Shown here: positions 25,176-35,700 of the stretch, piece by piece | Layout of the letters: each line of letters starts with the position of its first letter | How positions within the stretch are numbered: position 1 is the first letter of the stretch | From: Tritrichomonas foetus | Lineage: Eukaryota; Parabasalia; Tritrichomonadida; Tritrichomonadidae | Length of the DNA stretch: 41,102 nt | Reading direction: 5' to 3' | Assembly (NCBI GenBank): GCA_001839685.1 | Contig: MLAK01000564.1 | Coordinates: 1 to 41,102 of the forward strand | The notes under the pieces: model-generated | Database searches by the model: none | The model's input: the letters and a program-made list of their open reading frames with translations, nothing else | What the model was told of the DNA's origin: nothing | Translations under genes and position numbers: made by a program

Positions 25176-26522
25176 TTATCCATTAGACTCGATATCTTTC
25201 TGGTAAGCCGAAACAAGAAGAGAAGGAAAATGTCTCTTTGAAGCAACCATAATAGAATTTTGAATAAATTGCATCCAATACCAACCCCAAATTGCTTGAT
25301 TTGGAACAATTTCAAAGTTTTTATTATCAGACCATAGTTGACCAACTTGTCTTAGTCCACGACGCATTGCTGCAAGTTTTCGATCATTCATCATCATTAT
25401 TGATGGATTTAGTGTTTCATGAGCTTCGGAATGTCTTTGTAAAAGAATTTTTGTATAATCAATAAAAATACCCTCAAATGGAAACATTGCTTCATTTGAA
25501 TAAACTAAAGGTACACAAAAACTTAAAACAGCATCAGTGAGGGATCTTGAAGTTGGCGAATCCCATTCAGGTTCAAGACAAATTTCACTATTTCTCATTT
25601 TTTCATGCATAGAAGCTTCGAGAGAAGCACTTGATGTTTCATGTTTTTCAACAATGAGTGAAAAAGAATTTGTTATGTTCTTTAAATGAGGAATTAGCGC
25701 TCTTCGAACAATAGATCCATGAGGTCTCCAATGAATACTACTGAGTGGCCCTAAGAAAAAGACAGATGTATCTCTTTGATTTTCAGTTTCATTAAATATA
25801 AGTGCATTTGAACCATGGAAATATTGAGTGTAATGCCAAGCATCTCTTGGAGGAATATCAAACGGAATATTACTCATTGTTGCCATTAAACCAATTGATC
25901 CAACCAAATACGAATTAATAGGTGCACGATATTGGTAAGCAGGTGACATTTGAACAACAGAATGATCAATTCCATCATATCTATCACGCCATGGACCAGC
26001 TTTTCTCAATAACTCATTATAATATCGATTAAAAACTCGACTTGCGGATCCACGCTGCATCATTGCAGATATAGATAAGTAGAATGGGCAATAAAATATA
26101 TCAGCAGTTTCTGCATCAAAATGCCGAAAACTACTTTTTTGTACTGAATGTCGAATAATTATTTCGTTTGATTGACTTGACATTCGATCTGCACGAGGTG
26201 GATTTGAACCAAACATTTTGGTAACTACATCTTTTTGGTCTGGTTCTGTTATATTGTATGCATATATCTTTATTGGTGGTAGTTTAGATTCAAATAGATA
26301 ATAGTGATTGGTTAATACTTGTGGTGTTTCTAATATTGCGTAATCATCTAATGGGACGAAGTATGGTGGATATATGAGTAGAAAAGCAATGATTGGAATA
26401 CAAAATATTAATAAATAAGGATTCATTTTATTAACAAGCAATTTTTGATTTGCAATTCCACTCTCTATTTGTGATGTCGATGGTTGTCCTAATACTTTTG
26501 CAGTTGGCTCACCCTCTGACAT
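25176..26522 (-). CDS. exostosin-like (GT47) type II membrane glycosyltransferase
   Basis: 448 residues, ATG at 26522. A cytosolic N-terminus of about 33 residues precedes one membrane anchor (about 35-52, PYLLIFCIPIIAFLLIYPP), the type II layout of Golgi glycosyltransferases. The lumenal domain begins IKIYAYNI, as exostosins do. It has the ETADIFYCPFYLS segment (family: A-D-x-F-x-V-P). It also has the GT47 donor-site region NSEICLEPEWDSPTSRSLTDAV followed by CVPLVYSNEAMFPFEGIFIDY (family: F-C-L-x-P-x-G, then S-x-R-x-x-D-A, P-V-I, D-Y). The usual Gly in the C-L-x-P-x-G motif is Trp. The sugar and acceptor cannot be told. Trichomonads have abundant surface glycans, and this could build one. 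Confidence 0.88.
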   Translation of the reverse strand: MSEGEPTAKVLGQPSTSQIESGIANQKLLVNKMNPYLLIFCIPIIAFLLIYPPYFVPLDDYAILETPQVLTNHYYLFESKLPPIKIYAYNITEPDQKDVVTKMFGSNPPRADRMSSQSNEIIIRHSVQKSSFRHFDAETADIFYCPFYLSISAMMQRGSASRVFNRYYNELLRKAGPWRDRYDGIDHSVVQMSPAYQYRAPINSYLVGSIGLMATMSNIPFDIPPRDAWHYTQYFHGSNALIFNETENQRDTSVFFLGPLSSIHWRPHGSIVRRALIPHLKNITNSFSLIVEKHETSSASLEASMHEKMRNSEICLEPEWDSPTSRSLTDAVLSFCVPLVYSNEAMFPFEGIFIDYTKILLQRHSEAHETLNPSIMMMNDRKLAAMRRGLRQVGQLWSDNKNFEIVPNQAIWGWYWMQFIQNSIMVASKRHFPSLLVSAYQKDIESNG

Positions 26523-27038
26523 GAAAAATTAAATACAATAATAAGAAAGATCAAATCAACCTTTTGAGAACTTGTGTAGAAATATTGAGAGAAAATAACA
26601 TTTCTACACATAGAATTATCAGCTGACATATTTTTTTTTTAGCTCATCAAATCATTATTCACTTTCAGAATACAAACATAATTTATCGAAACATTATTCA
26701 TGAATCATATTTCATCAAATGTTTTATAAGCATTCCATATTTTCATAAATCATGAAAGGATTTGATTATAATCAAAATTCATATTCATTTGGATCAAGCT
26801 TTCTGTCAGAGATTAGAAATAAAGCACATTCGCATAATTGTAACATGAATGGCATTTGTTGAATACATTTAATATTAAACAAAAAATTAAAGAAAACAAA
26901 ATTCGAATATAAACATTTATAAAAAAAAACATACAATATGAATATCTATCGTATTATATTAAATCAACATTTTCTAAGCATGATTAACCCTATAAATACA
27001 TTTTTATGGCTTCTAAAATTAATGCAAAAATCTTATTT
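26523..27038. other. intergenic region between two minus-strand genes
   Basis: Upstream region of the exostosin-like gene and 3' flank of the phosphatase gene. AT-rich; no gene or clear element. Confidence 0.55.
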
Positions 27039-28196
27039 TTAAATCACAACTTGTGTTTTTGATCTGATCGGCGGCAAGAGTGATTTATGTGATCCTATAT
27101 GTGGCTGAATATATGATGATGAACTCACTTTTTTATTTATGTTTCCTGATGATTTGCTGGATTGTTCGGTGATTTCAGCAATTTTCATTGATAATGTTTT
27201 AGTTTGATGTTTGACTTTTGGAATGAGTGAAGGAGCTACAGTGTATTCAATTTTAGTTTGTTTTCGTTCAATTTGTTCAAGAGGAGGTAACGAAAAAGCA
27301 TGAATTTGAGTTGTTGCAGTAATAAAAATAATACCGCAACGGTTTTGACAAGCTTCTGCATAGTTTGAACATGAAAAAACTGTGTAACAACTATTTCCAT
27401 CAAACTTACTAATCCCTGGTTGAATGCACTGATGGGCCCGAATAATTGATGAAAGATTGAAATTCGATAGAAAATCATGGATGGCAGATTTTCCAAAAGT
27501 GACACCTGTTCCTCTATTTGAACGAACATACGAATCATTTTCTGCCGAGGGGTCGCTCCAAACAATGTCTGCAACAAATTCAGGATCATATGTTTTCATA
27601 GGCATCGATAAAGAATTGAATTGGTCCATCGATACTAATTGTGGGGAGAGCCCACCATGCACACAAAATATTTGCTTATTAATAATGGCAGCAAGTGGCA
27701 AATATGAAAAAACAGTATTAAATTCGTCATATAAACTTTTTGACGAATAATGTTTCGAGCACTCATCTTTAAAACCATAGAAGGAATTAACACATTCAAA
27801 TTCGTGATTTCCGCGAATTAAATATATATGCTCAGGATAAACAATCTGAAGGGTGAGCAGGAGTGTGACAACTTCAATAGAAAATTGGCCTCTATCGACA
27901 TAATCGCCCAAAAACAAAAATCTACTCGTTGGTGGTGGATTGGCAATAATAAAAATTCGGATCAGGTCGAAAATGTTTCCGTGAATGTCGCCTATGACGT
28001 ATATTGGGGCCGTTAATTCGAGAAGCGGTTTTTGCATTTTTAGGGCTTCGATTGATGAATGGCAGAGATCGACTAAAACGCTTTCTTCAAACTTTGGAAT
28101 CGCATATTTTTTTCCAATTTCGTCGCAATTCTCGGCTGATAGGGCAAGTAGTTGTGAATAAAAACTCATTATGTGTTGAACCGCAACAGACATCAT
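27039..28196 (-). CDS. PP1-like Ser/Thr protein phosphatase (PPP family) with C-terminal extension
   Basis: 385 residues. Metal and catalytic motifs are all present: GDIHG (69-73), GDYVDRG (97-103), RGNHE (128-132), HGG (180-182) and the late RAH (in SSIIRAHQ). The fold matches PP1 best (YGFKDECSKHYSSK, WSDPSAE, RGTGVTFG). The loop that is SAPNYCGE in PP1, important for inhibitor and toxin sensitivity, here reads SCSNYAEA. The C-terminal 85 residues are an unrelated Ser/Lys-rich tail. Two adjacent ATGs begin the frame; a later ATG (Met10, at 28169) is also possible, so the exact start is uncertain. An active phosphatase with altered inhibitor response is likely. Confidence 0.93.
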   Translation of the reverse strand: MMSVAVQHIMSFYSQLLALSAENCDEIGKKYAIPKFEESVLVDLCHSSIEALKMQKPLLELTAPIYVIGDIHGNIFDLIRIFIIANPPPTSRFLFLGDYVDRGQFSIEVVTLLLTLQIVYPEHIYLIRGNHEFECVNSFYGFKDECSKHYSSKSLYDEFNTVFSYLPLAAIINKQIFCVHGGLSPQLVSMDQFNSLSMPMKTYDPEFVADIVWSDPSAENDSYVRSNRGTGVTFGKSAIHDFLSNFNLSSIIRAHQCIQPGISKFDGNSCYTVFSCSNYAEACQNRCGIIFITATTQIHAFSLPPLEQIERKQTKIEYTVAPSLIPKVKHQTKTLSMKIAEITEQSSKSSGNINKKVSSSSYIQPHIGSHKSLLPPIRSKTQVVI

Positions 28197-29581
28197 TTTT
28201 TCACGAAAATTTTTTTTGAAGATTTGAATAAAATAATGTTTGGAATTTCGTTGAAATTTTTGTTATGATGTCACTGAATAATTTGTGTGTAAGATTATCA
28301 AACATTCAATTTTAGAAAAATATAATTTATGTAAAATCTTTTCTGAATATTTCAAAAATCGAATAATCTTTTTGAAAAAAATATCAAAAGACTCAGAAAT
28401 ATTTTCATCTACTTTGAGTTTGGATTGAAACGGTATAAGACCATTTATATTTTGAATATAACCCGCTGGAATATTGCGGTGAAGTGAGTGGTTTATTCAT
28501 GAAATAATTAATTCGTGATGAATATTATGATGCAAAGCGTTCTTGCCTAGAACATTTCTTCTATTTGTAACATTATCCAATGAATAAAACCATCCTCGCA
28601 GTTACTTCAATATCAGACCAACAACAGGTGAATAATAAGGCCTATTTCCTGGATTAATATTCTGCCCTTTTATTAGTTTCACTAGCTATATGTGAAATAG
28701 AGATAAAAAGTGAAATTTTAGTCTTGTTGATTTCATGAAAATTTTGCAGTTCATCATTTTTCCATTTATTGTAATACATCATAGAGAAAAAATTCAATTG
28801 CATGCAGTCAAAAAATTAAAAGGAAATTATTTAATTTTTGGGAAAAAAGTCGTAGATTAGTAATCGGAATTGAAAATGGCGTGAAGATTTTAAAAGATAT
28901 TTTTGATACTGAACAATGTCAATGATATAAAGATAAAATACCTCTGCATTGCGTGAAAAAGAAAACTACCAAGTATGGTCAATTCGAAATGTAATTATGA
29001 ATTTCTAGCTATCTTTTGGTCAAAATGTAGATGGATAGATTTTTACTCGAATTCACACACCGTTCTGACTCATTTCATTAAAATGATAATGCCGAGTAAT
29101 ATTTCTCATTAGAAAATTTGGTTTCACATAAAAAGGAATACTTTCTTGTAGATAATATGGAGAGATATATTCCAAAAAATGAACAAATTACCGAAAAAAC
29201 AAAGTCAAATTCATTGTTATAATTATCGCACATTTTTCGTGATTCCACTCGACACTTCAAAGATCGAGCATAGTTTTACATCAATGTCTATCACACTACA
29301 CATTCAGGGCAAAAACTAGGAATCATAAAAATTTGATGAATCCAACGATTTTTTCATTTTTGTAGTATTCATATCGTATTGTGAACTATATTGTCAATAT
29401 TATGAATGATGACCAAGAAATTATCCAATATAATTAATCTTTTCGTGAGGAGACGATGGAAATATTCATAGTCACCTTTCAATAAATCGTCACCTTAATT
29501 TTTATTAGAAACTGCCTCAGTCTCAGAAATTTCAACGAACTATTTTATTTCTTTCAGAAAAAATAAAAAGTTTGTGATCAT
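28197..29581. other. 1.4-kb intergenic region between divergent genes
   Basis: The longest such region. AT-rich, stop-rich in all frames; the one 60-codon frame (29078-29260, minus) is not coding-like. I looked for tRNA, snRNA and transposon ends and saw none. It must hold promoters for both the phosphatase and the kinase. Confidence 0.5.
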
Positions 29582-30640
29582 ATGCAACAAGAAAACAACC
29601 CCAAGGAAGATCAAGATCAAAAGAAAAACGATACTCACGATAAACCTGATGAATTCCCTATGCCGAAATATATTCGCGGATATGTCGTTCAAGATGAAAT
29701 CGGACGAGGAGCTTTTTCAACTGTATATCGTGTTTTCTGTCCAAAATACTGTCAAACATTCGTTGCTAAAGTTCTTTTCATAAAAGGAGACCATCCTCAA
29801 CATTATATTGTTTCATTTGAAGCAGAAATAAAAGCGCTCTTACTTCTCAACCATCCGAACGTTATCAGAATTTATGATTTTTTCCGAGAAGATAACCGGC
29901 TGTACTTAATCTTTGAAGACTGCCCATATGGAAGCCTCGATGATGAAATTTGTGCACATAAGAAAATTTCACCCCCACGTCTATATAGTTTCGCAAAAGT
30001 ACTTCTCGAAGCTATTAATGAGTGCCACTCGAATCAGATTGCACATCGGGATATCAAGCCGGCAAATATTTTATTGGATAAATACAACAGGCCTGTTATC
30101 GCAGATTTCGGCCTATCTGAAGTTCTCAAATCAGGTGAGAAACTCGAAAAACAAGCTGGAAGTTTTGCATACAAAGCTCCAGAGATTTTCAAAAATGAGC
30201 CATACTCGCCATATAAACCTGATATTTGGTCACTTGGTGTTGTATTTTATGAAATGGCGACAGGAACCCTGCCATGGAAACACTGTCAAACACTCCAAAT
30301 GTTGAAAAAAGCAATCATGACAGGAGATTTTGAAATTCCAAACGAAATCGATCCTGAATTCGGAGATGTAATAAAAGCAATGCTTGATCTTAACTATAGA
30401 AGGCGTCCTTCTGCACAAAAACTGCTTGATATTCCAATTTTGGCAAATGCTGAATCACCTGGAAAGAAAATGCATAAATTACACAAAAATAATAGAAGTA
30501 TAAAAAGTCATTGCTTGTTACCATCTCCAATGAGACCACAAGAAAGATATGCCAAAACTTCGAAAAATGATTTTCTTAAAATGAATGACAGCATCAACAA
30601 AAGCCAAATATCGATGCTTTCAAAAGCTAAGAAGATGTAA
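29582..30640 (+). CDS. Ser/Thr protein kinase, CAMK/AMPK-like
   Basis: 352 residues with a complete kinase domain (about 33-286). Glycine loop GRGAFSTV (41-48), Lys63 (VAK), Glu82, catalytic loop HRDIKPAN (155-162), DFG (175-177), APE (199-201) and DIWSLGV (214-220) are intact, so it should be active. The HRDIKPAN loop and the LLDIPIL end of the domain suggest a CAMK/AMPK-like group. The activation segment between DFG and APE is short and contains GSFAYKAPE. A charged, Gln/Asp/Lys-rich N-terminus precedes it, and a basic tail of about 60 residues follows. The substrate is unknown. I use the ATG at 29582; a TCATA initiator match overlaps it and is too close to be the start site. Confidence 0.93.
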   Translation: MQQENNPKEDQDQKKNDTHDKPDEFPMPKYIRGYVVQDEIGRGAFSTVYRVFCPKYCQTFVAKVLFIKGDHPQHYIVSFEAEIKALLLLNHPNVIRIYDFFREDNRLYLIFEDCPYGSLDDEICAHKKISPPRLYSFAKVLLEAINECHSNQIAHRDIKPANILLDKYNRPVIADFGLSEVLKSGEKLEKQAGSFAYKAPEIFKNEPYSPYKPDIWSLGVVFYEMATGTLPWKHCQTLQMLKKAIMTGDFEIPNEIDPEFGDVIKAMLDLNYRRRPSAQKLLDIPILANAESPGKKMHKLHKNNRSIKSHCLLPSPMRPQERYAKTSKNDFLKMNDSINKSQISMLSKAKKM

Positions 30641-31720
30641 CTGTAAGTAAATATAGGTATTACTCATTCTGTTCTTTTTATTTTTATTTTTATTTAAAAA
30701 ATGTTTTCATACATTCACCAAAATGTCAACATTTTTAAATAAATTTGTTTTCACTCATTATTTCAGATTTAATCAATTGCCCGGAAACGTTTTAATTATA
30801 GTTTCCTATTTTCTAAATTGGAATCACACGTATTATAAGTGACTAATAATTATTAGTATTATTTTGACTCCTGTAATAATAATCATAATAGTTATTTCAT
30901 TACTGAAGTTATACAAAGATGGTATTAGAAATACTCCCAATATGTTTATTGCAATGAATGCTCAAAGTCAATGATGTGAATTACAATGATTTGACAGTGA
31001 AGAAAGCTTTGTTTCATATCTAAAAATCATTGTGGAAACTTCACACTATCTTCAATATCAAGAAAAAATTATTTTTATAAGAACTTGAAAAGATAATATG
31101 AAAACTCAGATAAATAGAGATAAAACTTGACAATTATGATAACAATAGGTTCAATAAATTCATGAGGGTGTATATATATCTATGAACAATGCTTTCAGTC
31201 ATGTTCATCGAGAATTATCGATAAAAAAAAAATCAATTTTAGCATTAATTGGTGAATAAAGTTATATCAATGGACAAACTCGAAGGTGAAATAAAATCAT
31301 CACTAAATATAAGGTCTTGTAGGTTAATCTTTGGGAAAAAAATGTATCATGAAGTGAAATAAGTCCAATTTAGTCACTTGATAAATAATTTACCTTTTTT
31401 CACTCACAAATAAATCATAAACGAAATATTTGTGAATTTACACTTTTTGAATCCTAAAAAATCATTTCTGATTACCTGATTTCGTTTCGACTTGGCTAAA
31501 GTAACACATTAGTACTGTAACTAGCTTTAGCACAATATCAGAACCATTAATAACTTTAGTTTTGAGATAATAGCGTTTCAAAGAAATTCGTTCAAATTCT
31601 TTTAAAACTGGTTATCAACATTCAAAACTGACCATTCAGTGAAGATTTCTTTGATGTTCTTTTGTTAGATATTCAAATAAGATTTTAGAAGTGAAAAATG
31701 ATTTTATTAATTTTATCACT
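30641..31720. other. intergenic region
   Basis: About 1.1 kb, AT-rich, stop-rich; no gene seen until the small frame at 31738. Confidence 0.55.
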
Positions 31721-31726
31721 TCATTT
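31721..31726 (+). promoter_or_regulatory. initiator (Inr) before a 62-codon frame
   Basis: TCATTT, an exact TCA+1-Y-T/A match; +1 A at 31723 lies 15 bases before the ATG at 31738. A second match, TCACTT, overlaps it at 31716-31721. Confidence 0.5.
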
Positions 31727-31737
31727 CTAAAGAACTC

Positions 31738-31926
31738 ATGTCTTGTGAAGCACCAGAATTATATTCCACAATAAAATCATTCAGCAATGATGCACTGAAT
31801 ATTGAAGAAACCTTCATTGGCTATTCTACACCATGCTTTACCCCTAATTTGAACAACTATGCTTTCCAACCATATCAAACACCACAAACATTCAAATATA
31901 ATGATGATAAAGAATACATATGCTAA
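31738..31926 (+). CDS. possible 62-residue protein of unknown function
   Basis: ATG to TAA, 62 residues. The composition is protein-like rather than AT-noise: Cys, Pro, Tyr and Gln are frequent and Lys/Ile/Asn runs are absent (for example YSTPCFTPNLNNYAFQPYQ). No signal peptide or membrane segment and no family that I know. The strongest support is a double initiator 12-22 bases upstream at the spacing used by neighbouring genes. It sits alone in a 2.1-kb interval between the kinase and the BEACH gene. It could be a short gene or a chance frame. Confidence 0.45.
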   Translation: MSCEAPELYSTIKSFSNDALNIEETFIGYSTPCFTPNLNNYAFQPYQTPQTFKYNDDKEYIC

Positions 31927-32762
31927 ATAAACCGGAATTTACCAATTTTATTTAATCTTTTCTTTTTTTTTCACAGTGAGGCGTTATAATGGATATGTAA
32001 TCAACCTTTAAAGGTAGTTGTGAATATTCATTATCAGTGTGTAACAGATTCGATCTTATGAATTCAAATAAATATTGATAAATAATGATTCAATTTTATT
32101 TCATTTTAAAAAAAGACACTCCAGTGAAGATATCAAATGTATTTATTAGATGTGTGTAGCATAAACACGAGAAAATTTATCCAAGAAGGAAATAACTAAT
32201 ATTCCTTTTTTTACTCAAGATTGTATTGTTATCTATCTAACATAGTATATTTTTAATGAATGTGTAATTGATTAGTATGGAATAGCAAACAGTTATATAA
32301 TACTCAACAGAAATTATTATATGAATGAAAAGGCTGCGCAGTCTCACGGTTATAGGTGTCTTGCAAGATGCACTCCAATTTTATAGCTTTTTAAATATCG
32401 ATAGGTGTTTTCCGAATTAATGATAGTGATCACCGAATATGGATAAATTATGATTTAAATGAGGATAAGAAAGATAATTGAATACACTCTCAAATAATTA
32501 TGAACATTTGTGAAAAGCATCGGAGTTTACTTTCAATTAGTGACTTTTCTATTCATTTCAAAAAAAAGTATTCAGTTGATAAATGGCTTTTGATCAACAC
32601 AAATGACCAAATAAACACTGAATAAACATCACAGATATTTTCCTATCAAACTTTTTCACACCCTTTCTCATGAAATAACTTTTTGATAAACATCAATCAT
32701 TCAATTAAATAAATTCAAGCCGATTTTTATTTTAATCAAACTTTCTTTTTTCCTATCTGTCC
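31927..32762. other. intergenic region
   Basis: AT-rich promoter region of the BEACH gene. A small less AT-rich island at about 32330-32375 contains two palindromes, CTGCGCAG (32334-32341) and TCTTGCAAGA (32359-32368). No gene is called. Confidence 0.5.
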
Positions 32763-35700
32763 ATGAGTTGGTTTGAAAAAACTTTTCGCAGTTTCTCGAT
32801 AGGAGGGGCTTCTGCGTTTAGATTTTTAGGCGATGACTCAAAAAATCCAGAAGCAAAAACATTTCATAAAATGGTTCGAGATTTGCCTTCAAAATCGCCA
32901 CCAACACCTTGCATCAATTATTTTTTAGAACATTTTGGACACTACAATGAAAATGAAATTAAAAGCCTTCGACTTGAACATGAAATTACATACGTCATTA
33001 TTTTGTTGGTCCCTTATTTGTTAGAGAAGTTCAAAACAGTTCAATCATTAAATTCTCAACAATCAGTTAGTATATTTGAGCAAGAATTCACCTTCCTCAT
33101 CAAATCCATTCATGTTTATGTTCCAGATCCAAAATCTAACCAAGTTTTATTTGATTTCATTTTTAAAATTTTAGAATCAGACAATGAGAAAATTTTAACA
33201 TTAAGTAGCTTATTAATTCAGAAATTAATGTTATTAAAAAGTTTTCAGTCTTATTTTTTTAAAGGTGAATCATGCATTCGACTTTGGAATACATGTTTTG
33301 TCAAAAATCCAAATTCAAATCAAATATGTGGCCCAATTTTTATAAATACCTTTCAAAAATTTACTACAAGCCATATAGAAAAAGTTAAGCCATTACTTGC
33401 AGCAATTATTGATTCATTCCAATTTATGAGACTTTGTGAAGCCACTGCTCAAAATTCAATTGAGTTTGTTTCAAATGTAATCATGAAATTTAATACAGCT
33501 AATTTTTTACCAACTTTTATGAAATTTGCTTTTCCTTTTTTCGCGTTATTGAAAGATTTTACGTGTTTTACACATTTTCTCACTGCTCAAACAGCTGATC
33601 CTGTTATTCCATGGCAATATTTAAATAAAGTCATTCGACACAAAGAATTAAAAAGCTCTTTATTGATTTCTGCACTTGATATTGTTCATTCATTACGGAA
33701 TTCCTCACAAATATATAATCTAAAAATGAAACCTTTTGCATTACGTGCAAAAGAATTAGATAGCAATGAGCAAATCAAAGTTTTTGACTTATTAAAATTA
33801 TTGCCACTTGATGAAAAATATAATTTTTTCCTTGATTCCGTTCCAACATGGGAGACTGGCGTTGATACAGCTTTATTAGAAATGCTTGTTAAAGAAAATG
33901 ATTGGGGAGATTTGATTGGTGTAATGATATCCCAATTTGTTCTTGTTGATGATTTCCCGATGTTTAAACAGAAATTAATAGAAGATAAATCAATTTCAGA
34001 AATTATTTCTTATATGTTTTCACAAGTAACTCCAGAAATTGACCTTTCAATTGCACTCTTTGAACCATTAGTTGAATTATCGCAAGAAAAAATTCCAGTT
34101 GCAATCGAAGGAATTAGGAAATTAACAGAGAAGGATGACGCTACTATGTTTGCATTTCCCTTCATTACTGCACTTCAAGAACAAAAAATCACAGACGAAG
34201 TTTTTGAATTCTTTACGGAATTATCAATAAAATCACCTTTATTTGTAACAACATTTCTTCAAAATGAAGGCATTGTTGCTTTATTTTGTAGTCTAAAATC
34301 ACAAGCAAGTATTGACTTTCTTGCAGCTATTGCAGGTAACGGACCTTATGATCCAATTGATGATTATATATTTGAACATTTTGAAGAATCCGAATTAGCT
34401 AACCTTTCCCAAGATTCTCTAAGGAAATTAATGATGGGACTTCGTCATGATTCGGAATCAACTGGAATGCTTAGAATTCCATCTCTCTGTAAATTTGTGC
34501 AAAATATTCCAATTTTAACTCAATTTGATCGTTACATTTTTGGAAATTATGCGTTGAAATTTATTGAGCCAACAAAAGAACAACTTTTTAAATATGCACC
34601 TACTTACATGGAACAAAATATTGCTCTTGATTTATGTAATGACCCAGAAATGCTTTCACATTTAACGAATCCAAATTATCAGCATTTTCCTGTCTTTCAA
34701 TGTCATGTTGATTCACCACATTGTGCAGCATCACTAAAACTTGCAGTTAGCACAACATTTTGGATTTATATTGAGAAAATTTTCGGTAAAACAACAATTT
34801 TGTCAACACATTTTGGTGAAATTGTTTTAGAAGCCGATATGATTCAATTTTTTGGTCTTCCAAAAGTAACTTGTTTACCACAAAGGTGGCATATGATTAC
34901 AATTTTAATTAGTGATCGAACATTCACTCAGCAAAATGTTACTTGTTATTTTAACAAAAATTTCGTTGGAACATCAAATACGGGATATGGTTCTCGTGCA
35001 ACACTTGGAAGTGAAACAGAAACTAATGGAATTTATTATTTCTCTGGTTCTTTTCAATGTTCACGAAGTTTAATTTCAATGAGTGATATTAAACATCGTT
35101 TTAAGGCTGGTCCTGGAGTTTTTTGTCCAACATCAATTAGAATGAAACCAGGATTTCTTTTCATTCCTTATAAGGGAATTGCCAAATATTTGCCTCGTTT
35201 AGGTGGTCAAGAATTTATCTTTATAAAGCTTTTAGATGCCAAAGATTCGCATGAGTTCAATTTATTACTGCAATCAGCTTTTAATTTACTTCATCTTCAT
35301 TTAATTGAGCCTTCTTTCTTTTTTTGCGCTCTTCGTTATGTTTTATTTAGACAAAAATCATTATTTGATTCAGATCTAGAACCTTTATTATTACATGAAT
35401 TACAAGTCGAACCTGAAAAAAGATGGACTTACGCAAATCTACTTTTATGTGATTACAATCTTTTGACTGCTGAAAAAATGACGCTCACATTTTTACCCCA
35501 AATAATAGAAACAGTTGAAGATTCTTCACAATTATTTTCATTTTTATTTGATACATACATTATTTTCAATCTGAATGAAGAAAGTGAACGAAACATCATT
35601 GATTGTCTTGAAAATATTATCAATGCGAATCCAATTTTATTGAAGAAAGTACTTCTAATGATAACAGCTTCAAATTTTATAGAATCACCAGACTTTTCCA

